Positions 43,695 to 51,813 of a DNA stretch of 64,000 nt are shown here, one piece after another. This DNA comes from CAVTTH01 sp963737545 (lineage in GTDB: Bacteria; Verrucomicrobiota; Verrucomicrobiia; Chthoniobacterales; UBA10450). A model generated the notes under the pieces. The model saw nothing but the letters and a program-made list of their open reading frames with translations. It made no database searches and was not told the DNA's origin. The position numbers and the translations under genes are program-made. The stretch lies in the NCBI GenBank assembly GCA_963737545.1, contig CAVTTH010000006.1, positions 62,001-126,000 of the forward strand, read 5' to 3'. Each line of letters opens with the position of its first letter. Positions within the stretch are counted from its first letter, which is position 1.

Positions 43695-45093
43695 TTAGGC
43701 CGGCATTTTCGCCAGCTTCATCAGTTCGTCAGGATTTTTCGCTTCGTCCAGTTTCCAGCCCGCGGCCAAAATCTTTTGCGCGCCCGCTTCGCCCAGCGCC
43801 GGCACGACGAGCGCGTTGAATTTCCCTTCCAGTTGCTTGTCGCTCACCGGATTGAAGGCGTTGCCTAACGGATAATCGATCCGCTTCGTCAGCACGCGGC
43901 CGTCCTGCAACGTGACGTGCACAATGTTCGCCACGGCTTTCGCGTAGAGCGAAGAGAGTTCGTCGTTGCGCTCCACGGTCACATTCTCGAGGAATTTCCA
44001 GATCGCCGGTTCGGTGAACCTTGCCGGTTGGAACTGCTTCTCCGTCACCTCGCCGTCGATCAACGCGATCGCGGTGATGTAGGGCAGACTGTGATCCGCC
44101 GTCTCGCGCGTCTCCGGTTTCCATTTCTCCGGTTCGCTCCCGATGATGTCGACCGAGGCGTCATGGCTCTCGATCCGGACTGACTCGAATCTTCGACGGA
44201 TCGCCAATTTCCTTGCGCAGGAACATCGCCGCCTCGATCGCGCTCTGGCTGTGGTACTCGGCCGGCCAATACTTGATGCTGGTGTTGAGGATCATCGCCG
44301 CCGTCCCCTCGTTCACATTCTTCGCATTCGGCCGTTTCACGAAAACTTCGCCGACGTCCCCTAACGAAACACCCAGTTCCTTTTCAAAACCCATCTGGCC
44401 TTCGAAAATCGGTGCCGGACCCGTCATGCCCGCGCGTGCCAGCAGCGCCGCATACACTCCGCACCGCGCGGCATTGGCAAAGGCGACGCCTTTCCAGTGC
44501 GAGAGTTCGCCGACGCGCGCCTGCCGGAAGGCCGCGCAGTTCACGCCCGCGATGTTGACTGCGTGCCGCGTCTTCTCCGGGTCAAGTTTCATCAATCGCG
44601 CCGCGGCTAGCGCGGTCGAGAACGCGCCGTAGGTCGGATGATCCCAGCCCCGCGCACGAATGCTGGCCGCGTCGCAGAAACGGCATTGCACTTCATAAGC
44701 AAGCGCGATCGCGGTGATCAGCTCGCGGCCGTTGGCGCCCACGCTCTCCGCCACCGCGAGTGCGGCGGCGATGTTGTCGCTCGGGTGCGCCGGTTCCTTC
44801 GAGAGATAGGTATCGTTATAATCGAAATAGCGAATGCAGCAGCCGGTCGCGAATGCTGCCCAATCCGGCGGCGCCTTGTGATCGGTTCCAAGAATGGTGC
44901 CGCCGTTCTTCGCCGAAAAATCGGAGGCGACTTTGCGTGCGATCACGCACGGTTCCTCGTGCCAGGCGCCGAGTGCGCAGCCAAAGGAATCGATCACCCG
45001 CCGTTTCACTTCGTGCACGACTTCACGGGAAAGGTCTTCGTAGGTTAAGGAGCAGGCGTATTCAGCGAGGCGATGGGCGAGTGACTTGGACAT
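43695..45093 (-). pseudogene. prpD: 2-methylcitrate dehydratase PrpD (MmgE/PrpD), one frameshift
   Basis: The start at 45093 (MSKSLAHRLAEYACSLTYED) is preferred over an upstream frame that runs through a repeat. The first 305 residues are MmgE/PrpD-like (RRVIDSFGCALGAW, YFDYNDTYLSKEPAHPSDNI, RGWDHPTYGAFSTALAA, SIKYWPAEYHSQSAIEA). Near 44175 one extra C must be removed to pass from GDPSKI to ESVRIESHDASVDIIG; the second half (NPVSDKQLEGKFNALV) then ends at 43695. Total length would be about 465 residues, the normal family size. Its job is to dehydrate 2-methylcitrate. The neighbours prpB and prpC look functional, so an error in the sequence is likely. Confidence 0.9.
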
Positions 45094-45137
45094 ATTGCGA
45101 GCCTGCAATCTGGCGATGAATCGCGGTGGGGCAACAG

Positions 45138-45221
45138 TTGTCATTCCGAGCGAAGTCGAGGAATCCCGCGATGGAATCTTGAAGGTAACGCCCCGGGATC
45201 CCTCGACGGCGCTCGGGATGA
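45138..45221. repeat. Imperfect inverted repeat related to the 21953 family
   Basis: TGTCATTCCGAGCGAAGTCG opens the left arm (45138-45167), and CGGGATCCCTCGACGGCGCT with GATGAC closes the right arm (45193-45221). The arms match except for a few positions. It lies between the divergent prpD and CoA-transferase genes. Confidence 0.8.
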
Positions 45222-45263
45222 CGAGTGGCCATTCTCCCAATCCGTGATTAAATCTTTTTCGAC

Positions 45264-46625
45264 ATGAGCAAAGTTTATCCTAACGCCAAGGCTGCGCTTG
45301 CCGGCCTGCTCCACGACAACATGACGATCGCTGCCGGCGGGTTCGGGCTGTGCGGCATCCCGGAGAATCTCATCGCCGCATTGCACGATAGTGGTGTGAA
45401 GGGCCTCATCATCGTCGGCAATAACGCGGGGGTGGATGATTTCGGTATGGGCGTTCTGCTTACGACGCGACAGGTGAAAAAGGTCGTGGCCTCCTACGTC
45501 GGCGAGAACAAGGAGTTCGAGCGCCAGGTCCTGGCCGGTGAACTCGAACTCGAGCTCGTCCCGCAGGGCACCCTGGCCGAGCGGTTGCGCGCGGGCGGCG
45601 CGGGTATCCCCGGGTTCTACACGCGCACCGGCTTCGGCACCAAACTGACCGAGGGCAAGGAGACGAAAATTTTCGCCGGCAAGGAATACGTCCTCGAACC
45701 CGGCATCAAAGCCGAGGTCTCGCTGGTGAAAGCGTGGAAGGGCGACACATCCGGCAATCTCATCTTTCGAAAGACCTCACGGAATTTCAACCCGATGATC
45801 GCCAGTTGCGGGAAAATCTGTGTCGCTGAGGTCGAGCAACTCGTCGAGATCGGCGAACTCGATCCCGACCAGATCCACACGCCCGGCATTTTTGTCGATC
45901 GCATCATCCAGGGAGAAAAGTACGAGAAGCGGATCGAGTTTCGCACCGTGCAAGGCAGCGCGGCCGCGAAGAAAGAAAATCCGATCCGCGAGTTGATGGC
46001 GAAACGCGCAGCGCAGGAATTGCGCGACGGTTATTACGTTAACCTCGGCATCGGCATCCCGACGCTGGTGGCCAATTACATTCCCGAAGGCATGAACGTT
46101 ACGCTCCAATCCGAGAACGGCCTGCTCGGCATCGGCCCGTTCCCGACCGAGGACGAGGTGGATGCCGATCTGATCAACGCCGGCAAACAGACCATCACGG
46201 CGATGCCCGGCTCGGCCTTTTTCTCGAGCGCCGACTCATTCACGATGATTCGCGGCGGACACATCGATCTCGCCATCCTCGGTGCGTTCGAGGTGACGGA
46301 CAAAGGTGACATCGCGAACTGGATGATTCCCGGCAAAATGGTGAAAGGTCCCGGCGGAGCGATGGACCTCGTCGCCGGCGTGAAGCGCGTCGTCGCGGTG
46401 ATGGAACATACGTCGAAAGATGGCAGCCCGAAGATTTTGAAACGATGCACGTTGCCCATCACGGGTCTGGGAGTCGTCAACCTCATCATCACCGACCTGT
46501 GCGTGTTCGAAGTGAAGCAGGGTGGTGGACTCATCCTCACCGAGCTGCATCCTGGCGCCACGGTCACGGTGGACGACATTCGCGCCAAGACCGGCGCACC
46601 GTTCGAGGTGGCGCTCAAGCGCTGA
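45264..46625 (+). CDS. Fused succinyl-CoA:3-ketoacid CoA-transferase (subunits A and B)
   Basis: SCOT moves CoA between succinate and acetoacetate-type acids. Residues 1-230 are the A subunit (DNMTIAAGGFGLCGIPENLI, GNNAGVDDFGMGVLL, GFYTRTGFGTKLTEGKE), and 240-453 are the B subunit (AAQELRDGYYVNLGIGIPTL, LQSENGLLGIGP with the catalytic Glu near residue 284, GGHIDLAILGAFEV). Many bacteria encode these as two genes, and the fused form resembles the mitochondrial enzyme. The linker (AAAKKENPIRELMAKR) is only about 15 residues. The gene is divergent from the methylcitrate genes, consistent with short-chain acyl-CoA use. Confidence 0.93.
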   Translation: MSKVYPNAKAALAGLLHDNMTIAAGGFGLCGIPENLIAALHDSGVKGLIIVGNNAGVDDFGMGVLLTTRQVKKVVASYVGENKEFERQVLAGELELELVPQGTLAERLRAGGAGIPGFYTRTGFGTKLTEGKETKIFAGKEYVLEPGIKAEVSLVKAWKGDTSGNLIFRKTSRNFNPMIASCGKICVAEVEQLVEIGELDPDQIHTPGIFVDRIIQGEKYEKRIEFRTVQGSAAAKKENPIRELMAKRAAQELRDGYYVNLGIGIPTLVANYIPEGMNVTLQSENGLLGIGPFPTEDEVDADLINAGKQTITAMPGSAFFSSADSFTMIRGGHIDLAILGAFEVTDKGDIANWMIPGKMVKGPGGAMDLVAGVKRVVAVMEHTSKDGSPKILKRCTLPITGLGVVNLIITDLCVFEVKQGGGLILTELHPGATVTVDDIRAKTGAPFEVALKR

Positions 46626-46747
46626 GTTGTAATGCAGCTGATTCGGCCGCGCGCCGGAGTAAAGCGCTGTCACACCAAAGCCGCAGTAGATGCACGCAAA
46701 CGTTTTGGGCTCGTTAAGTCGCGAGTTTTGACATAGTAACGAACTTC

Positions 46748-49169
46748 ATGCCGCCCGAGCAATCCTCCGATTCGAAGTTTGAAATTGGGCATGTCCTCTT
46801 CATCGACATCGTCGGTTACTCCAAGCTCCTGATCGAGGAACAGAAGGAGCGCCTCGGCCAGCTGACGAAAATCGTGCTCGGGACGGCGCAGGTGCGCGAC
46901 TCGACCGACGAACAACTCGTTAGGCTGCCGACCGGCGACGGGATGGCGCTGGTCTTTCGTCACAGCGCGGAAGAGCCCGCGCGCTGCGCGCTCGAGATCG
47001 CCGAGGCGCTCCGCAAGCATCCGGAAATTCCGGTCCGGATGGGCATTCACAGCGGGCCGGTGAGCGAAGTGACCGACGTGAGCGGGCGCAGCAATCATCG
47101 CCGGGGCCGGGATCAACATGGCGCAGCGGGTGATGGATTGCGGCGACGCCGGGCACATTCTCCTCTCGCAGCACGTGGCGGATGATCTGATGCAATACCG
47201 GCAATGGGCGCCGCGGTCTGCGTGATCTCGGCGAATGCGAGGTGAAACACGGCGTGCGGCTCCACCTGGTGAATCTCTACGCGGAGCCATTGGGCAATCC
47301 CGAAGTGCCGGAGAAGTTTCGCCAGATTGCCGCGTCAGCGTCGATGCCCTCGCCGGTTATTAAACCGAAGCGGATGCCGTGGCACGAAATCGTCGTCGTC
47401 GCTTCCTTCGTCGCCGCGGTGATCGCGGCCGCGTTCTTCTATCTTAGAAAAGGCGCACCTGGGTGCATCGGCCGCTGTGCCCGAGAAGAGCGTCGCCGTG
47501 CTTCCGTTTGAAAATCTCAGCGAAGAACAAAGCAAACGCCTACTTCGCCGAGGGCGTGCAGGACCAGATCCTGACCAACCTCGCGCAGATCGCGGATCTC
47601 AAAGTGATCAGCCGCACGAGCGTCATGCAATACAAGACCGGGGCCCCGCGCAATCTGCGTGAGATCGGTCAGCAACTCGGCGTCGCGCGTGTCGTGGAAG
47701 GCAGCGTGCAGCGTGCGGCCAACAAACTGCGGGTAACTGCGCAGTTGCTCGACGCGCGCAACGATACGCATCTGTGGGCGCAAACCTACGATCGCGATCT
47801 GGCCGATGTCTTCGCCATCCAAAGCGAAATCGCCAAGGCCATTGCCGACCAGTTGCAGGCGAAGCTCTCGCCTAACGAGAAGAAAGCGATCGAGCAGCCG
47901 CCCACCACTGACCTGGCGGCTTTCGACCTTTACAGCCGGGCGAAGTCGCTTCTCCTCACCCAAAATTTCAGCGCGACGAGCGAGCCAGACCTGCGGAAGG
48001 CAATTGAACTTCTGGATGAAGCGGTCAAGCGCGATCCCTCATTTTTCGACGCTTACTGCCAGCTCGCCTTGGCGCACGAATCCCTTTATGCAGTATCGGG
48101 GTTGGATCACACTCCCGCCCGGCTTGCGCTGGCTGAAGCTGCGGTGCAAGCCGCGACCCGGCTGCGACCGGATGCTGCCGAAACGCATTTGGCGCGTGCA
48201 CAATATCTCTACTTCGGGCTGCGCGACTATGCCGGCGCCCTCGCCGAATTGGAGATTGCGCGGCGAGCGTTACCCAATGATCCGCGTGTCTTCGAATTAC
48301 CGGCTACATTCTGCGGCGGCGCGGCCAGCAGGAGGAAGGTCTGCGCAGTCTCGAGCGCGCCGTGGAGCTGGACCCGCGCAACTTTTATACTCTGCAACAG
48401 ATCGCGCTCAGTTACGAAAATTTGCGGCGCTATGCCGAGGCGATCGCTGCGCTGGATCGCGCGTTAGCGATCGTGCCCGACAACGTCGAAACGCGGGCCA
48501 ATCGTGGACTAGATTACATAGTGTGGAAAGCGGACACCCAGCCGCTGCGCCAGACGATTGATGCAATCTTGGCGCAAGGACCGAGCGCTATTGCTCCCGC
48601 CGCGGACAGCTGGTTCCTTTGCGCCCTGGCCGAACGCGATCCGGCTGCGGCTGAACGAGCACTCGTCGCGCTGGGCGATAATCAATGCTGGAGCGAAGGG
48701 GCGATTAATCTGAGCCGCAGCTTTGGTGAAGGTCTGCTGGCGCGCATGACTAAAGATGAGGCAAGAGCGCGCACTGCGTTTGAAGCGGCTCGCACCGAGC
48801 AGGAGAAGATCGTGCAGGCGCAGCCGGACTATGGCCCGGCCCTTTGCGTCCTCGGCTTAATCGACGCTGCTCTTGGGCGGAAAGAGCTGGCGTTGGACGA
48901 AGGCCGTCGGGCGATCGCGCTCACGCCGCTGGAAAAAGATGTCATCAACAGCAGCCGCGTCCTTCAGTATTTCGCCATCACAGCAGCGTGGGCGGGCGAC
49001 AAGGAGCTTGCTTTGCAGCAACTGGAAGCTGGACTGCGTGCTCCCGTCGCATCGGCCATGCTGAGCTACGGCGCCTTAAAACTGCTTCCCGGTCTGGGAC
49101 CCGCTCCGCGGCGATCCGCGCTTCGAGAAAATCGTCGCCTCGCTCGCGCCGAAAGACGCTGGCAAATAG
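46748..49169 (+). pseudogene. Class III adenylate cyclase with TolB-like and TPR domains, several frameshifts
   Basis: Six single-base changes are needed to read one protein of about 800 residues. Its order is a class III cyclase domain (VLFIDIVGYSKLL, RLPTGDGMALVF, MGIHSGPVSEV, INMAQRVMDCGDAGHILLSQ), a membrane helix (IVVVASFVAAVIAAAFFYL), a TolB-like domain (KSVAVLPFENLSEEQSKNAY, VQDQILTNLAQIADLKVISR, VVEGSVQRAANKLRVTAQLL), TPR repeats, and an end DPLRGDPRFEKIVASLAPKD. The metal Asp residues (FIDI and TGDG) are present. Most shifts are extra bases (near 47096, 47216, 47470, 47535, 49095) and one is a missing base near 48300. Intact relatives produce cAMP in response to signals sensed by TPR partners. 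It is a paralogue of the 18.9 kb protein. Confidence 0.85.
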
Positions 49170-49219
49170 GCCTCCGCGGAGACCGGCGCATCGTTGGAGG
49201 TTGCGCTGAAGCACTGATG

Positions 49220-49246
49220 AATGTGGGAGGGGCCTCAGTGCCCCGA
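49220..49246. repeat. REP-like element, left flank of transposase 1
   Basis: AATGTGGGAGGGGCCTCAGT with GCCCCGA is an inverted copy (one mismatch) of 49802-49828 on the other side of the transposase gene. A diverged third copy (AATGTGGGAGCTGCCTTAGT) lies at 49749-49777, inside the 5' end of that gene. Confidence 0.85.
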
Positions 49247-49256
49247 CTAGAGCAAA

Positions 49257-49797
49257 TTAATCGTAGATGAGCGGCCAAGGATCAGTGACCACATCCCTGC
49301 AGCTGGCACTACTTGCATCCCACTGCTCCGGTGAGTCGACTAATCCTTTCGCCACGGGATTCTGCTCGATGTAGGAAGAAACGTCACTCAAACTGCCTGG
49401 CTGTTTTGACGTGGGTGTCGTAGTAGCCCTCCTGCCAGTTAGTGTCATGCGCACTGAGCAATTGAGCGGTCTTTCTTCCGATAAAGCTCATGAAGTCGTG
49501 CATGAACTTTGGTAGCGTCCACGGCTCACGTAACGCGAACAGCGCATGCCAGTGATCCGGCATGACAATAAAAGCGCGGAGGTAGATGCGATTGTTTTCC
49601 ACCGCGAAACGAAATGCGGAGACAATTACCGCGCGTGTTACTGAATCGAGCACCGGCTTCTTTGGATGGAGTGACTTGGTGATAAAGAAAGTTGCTGACG
49701 CATCGGCCCAGCGATGCAGGCGCAGATTTTTCGAATGTGGGGCTTGAGAATGTGGGAGCTGCCTTAGTGCAGCGACCTTCTTGTTCTCATCATTCAT
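49257..49797 (-). pseudogene. REP-associated tyrosine transposase (Y1_Tnp, RAYT) 1, frameshifted
   Basis: The first frame (49797 to about 49390) has the IS200-like Y1 core: RAFIVMPDHWHALFAL (the HUH-type HWH metal site), KFMHDFMSFIGRKTAQLL and NWQEGYYDTHVKTARQFE. The second frame continues SSYIEQNPVAKGLVDSPEQW to the stop at 49257. YIxxNP is the standard C-terminal family motif. A small shift near 49390 separates the two. RAYTs act on flanking REP palindromes, and both flanks carry one. The first 20 residues (KKVAALRQLPHSQAPHSKN) come from the REP sequence itself, so the true start may be later. It overlaps the MFS stop by eight bases. Confidence 0.85.
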
Positions 49798-51112
49798 CAG
49801 ATCGGGGCACTAAGGCCCCTCCCACATTGGGATTATTCTCCCGCGGGCACAGCAGCACGAGCAGTGAGGCGATGATCCAGCACGCGATCATGAAGATGAA
49901 CCCGGTATGGAACGAGCCGGTGCGCTGGCTCAGTTCGCCGACGATCTTTGGACCAACGAATCCGCCGATGCTGGCGGTGCAATTGATGAAACCGACTGCG
50001 GCGGCCGCCGCCGAACTGGCGAGAAACGAAGAGGGCAGCGCCCAGAACGATGGCAGATAGGCGACTGTGCCAAACCCGACCAGCGTGAAGGCCGCAATGA
50101 GGAGCACATTCGAATGCGGGATGAAAAACCACACGCCGAGCGCGAGCGCGGCCGTCAGTTGAGGGATGGCAAAATGCCAGCGCCGCTCGCCCGCGCGATC
50201 GGAGCTCCAGCCGAGGATGAGCATTCCGATCAGGCCGGCGAGAAACGGAATCGCACCGACCCAGCCGATGCGTTGAACATCCGTCCAACCGGTGAAGCGC
50301 TGAAGCATGGTGGGAAACCAAAACCAAAATGCATACCCGCCGGTGTAGGTGAAGAACAGGCCGGCCGTGAGCACCAATACCGCTGGATGCCGGAGCGCCT
50401 GCCAAATCGTCATGTGCTCCGCATGTGTTTTCGCGCGCCGCTCTTCGCCGAGGCGTGCAATAATCCAATCGCGTTCGTCCGGCGGGAGCCATCGTGCTTC
50501 GTTAGGCCAATCCGGCAGCACGAACAACGCGGTAATTCCCAGCACAACGGCCGGCACGCCTTCCAGAAGAAAAAGCCATCGCCAGCCGGCGATTCCTAAC
50601 CAGTGCACGCCCAGAATCGCGCCGGCAATCGGTCCGCCGATCATAAATCCAATTGGAATCGCCGCCATAAAGCGCGCCGTCGCCTTGGCCCGGTCCTGAT
50701 TAATGAACCAGTGCGAAAGATAAACAATGACTCCGGGGAAGAACCCCGCCTCGGCCGCGCCGAGCAAGAATCGCGCGCCATAAAGCTCGAGCGGAGTGCG
50801 CACGAAACCGGTGAGCGTGGTGAGTGCGCCCCAGGTGATAAGCGTTAGCGCGAGCAGGAGTCGCGCGCTCCAGCGTTCCACCAGCAGCGCGCCGGGAATC
50901 TGGAGCGCGAAATATCCGATAAAGAAAATTCCGCTCGCCGTGCCAAAGACCGAGTCGGTCAGACCGAGGTCGCCTTTCATCCCGAGCGTCGCGTAGGCGA
51001 TATTCGTGCGATCGAGATAGTTCGCGACGTAGAGGAGAAAAAGGAACGGCAGGAGATGCCACGCGATTCTAGTTCGCGCACGCGCTTCGGCGTCTGGTTG
51101 CGAGGAAGTCAT
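49790..51112 (-). CDS. MFS transporter, anion:cation symporter-like (ACS) type
   Basis: The start at 51112 (MTSSQPDAEARARTRIAWHL) is preferred; the longer frame runs through repeat sequence. Twelve helices follow, with FLLYVANYLDRTNIAYATLG and GMKGDLGLTDSVFGTASGIF as in the ACS group, whose members import organic anions such as tartrate, galactonate or phthalate. A GAAEAGFFPGVIVYLSHWF helix and GWSSDRAGERRWH loop are typical. The last 14 residues (PNVGGALVPRSDE) are encoded by a REP element next to the transposase, so the original stop is probably a few codons earlier. Substrate unknown. Confidence 0.88.
   Translation of the reverse strand: MTSSQPDAEARARTRIAWHLLPFLFLLYVANYLDRTNIAYATLGMKGDLGLTDSVFGTASGIFFIGYFALQIPGALLVERWSARLLLALTLITWGALTTLTGFVRTPLELYGARFLLGAAEAGFFPGVIVYLSHWFINQDRAKATARFMAAIPIGFMIGGPIAGAILGVHWLGIAGWRWLFLLEGVPAVVLGITALFVLPDWPNEARWLPPDERDWIIARLGEERRAKTHAEHMTIWQALRHPAVLVLTAGLFFTYTGGYAFWFWFPTMLQRFTGWTDVQRIGWVGAIPFLAGLIGMLILGWSSDRAGERRWHFAIPQLTAALALGVWFFIPHSNVLLIAAFTLVGFGTVAYLPSFWALPSSFLASSAAAAAVGFINCTASIGGFVGPKIVGELSQRTGSFHTGFIFMIACWIIASLLVLLCPRENNPNVGGALVPRSDE
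49802..49828. repeat. REP-like element, right flank of transposase 1
   Basis: TCGGGGCACTAAGGCCCCTC with CCACATT is complementary to 49220-49246 with one mismatch and is internally dyad-like (GGGGCACTAAGGCCCC). It forms part of the MFS coding end. Confidence 0.85.
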
Positions 51113-51168
51113 GGATGCGCGCAGATTAATGCGGGAGCCATAATGCTCACAATGCGAATCCCGCTCTT

Positions 51169-51279
51169 GTCGGCTCGACATAGTCTCGCCCCACCGACTA
51201 CGGGAAGTCGGACGGACGTTACATTTTTCGTCCAATGATCCAACACTCCATTGGTGGGGCGAGACTCCGTCGAGCCGAC
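51169..51279. repeat. REP-like pair, left flank of transposase 2
   Basis: GTCGGCTCGACATAGTCTCG begins a copy at 51169-51195, and an inverted copy (GGTGGGGCGAGACTCCGTCG) ends at 51279. The second is the exact complement of 51777-51803. The first differs from the family by one central base pair change. Confidence 0.88.
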
Positions 51280-51296
51280 GAATGCAACCTTGTCTC

Positions 51297-51743
51297 TTAC
51301 CACCGCAATTCGTTCAACGTTCCCTGGAACTCCCAATCTTCCGGACTGGTAACAAGGCCCGCTCGGACAGGATTCGACCGAACATATTCCCATTTCTCTG
51401 CGTAACTTTCATCCCGCCGAAGGCGATGGTGGAACCCGCGGGACTGGAATCGCGGCGCATCAACACCGAAGTGACGATGAAATCGCCGTTTCCAATATGT
51501 GATCCATCGTTCGATGGAAACGTGTTCGTTCAAAGGAGCGCAGAACAAATGAATGTGGTCAGGCATGACTACGTACGAACCGACCATCCACGCATCCGCG
51601 TCCTTCCACGCCGCCCAGAGATTCCGATGGACGGCTTGATTAGCCAATAATGGTTTTCGCTCCAGCGCACAAACCGTTAGGAGAACCACCGTTGGCTGGC
51701 CACGAAGGATATGGACACCAGTCGTTGGATTTTCACGAGGCAT
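51297..51743 (-). CDS. REP-associated tyrosine transposase (Y1_Tnp, RAYT) 2, intact
   Basis: The 148-residue protein is complete: GSYVVMPDHIHLFCAP gives the HIH metal site, VSIERWITYWKRRFHRHFGV the helix with the conserved Lys/Arg, WQSRGFHHRLRRDESYAEK-like catalytic region (here PRFQSRGFHHRLRRDESY), and YVRSNPVRAGLVTSPEDWEF the YIxxNP end. The catalytic Tyr is within the ESYAEKWEYV segment. It is flanked on both sides by 27-bp perfectly complementary REP arms. This is a domesticated-type single-copy transposase that could mobilise or process REP elements. It lies between the MFS gene and the mutase. Confidence 0.92.
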   Translation of the reverse strand: MPRENPTTGVHILRGQPTVVLLTVCALERKPLLANQAVHRNLWAAWKDADAWMVGSYVVMPDHIHLFCAPLNEHVSIERWITYWKRRFHRHFGVDAPRFQSRGFHHRLRRDESYAEKWEYVRSNPVRAGLVTSPEDWEFQGTLNELRW

Positions 51744-51776
51744 ATTGGAATAAGCACAGCCTCGAAGTGGAATTTC

Positions 51777-51803
51777 GTCGGCTCGACGGAGTCTCGCCCC
51801 ACC
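51777..51803. repeat. REP-like element, right flank of transposase 2
   Basis: GTCGGCTCGACGGAGTCTCG plus CCCCACC is the exact complement of 51253-51279, so the transposase gene is enclosed by a perfect inverted pair. It ends ten bases before the mutase stop. Confidence 0.9.
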
Positions 51804-51813
51804 GGCTTTGGTA

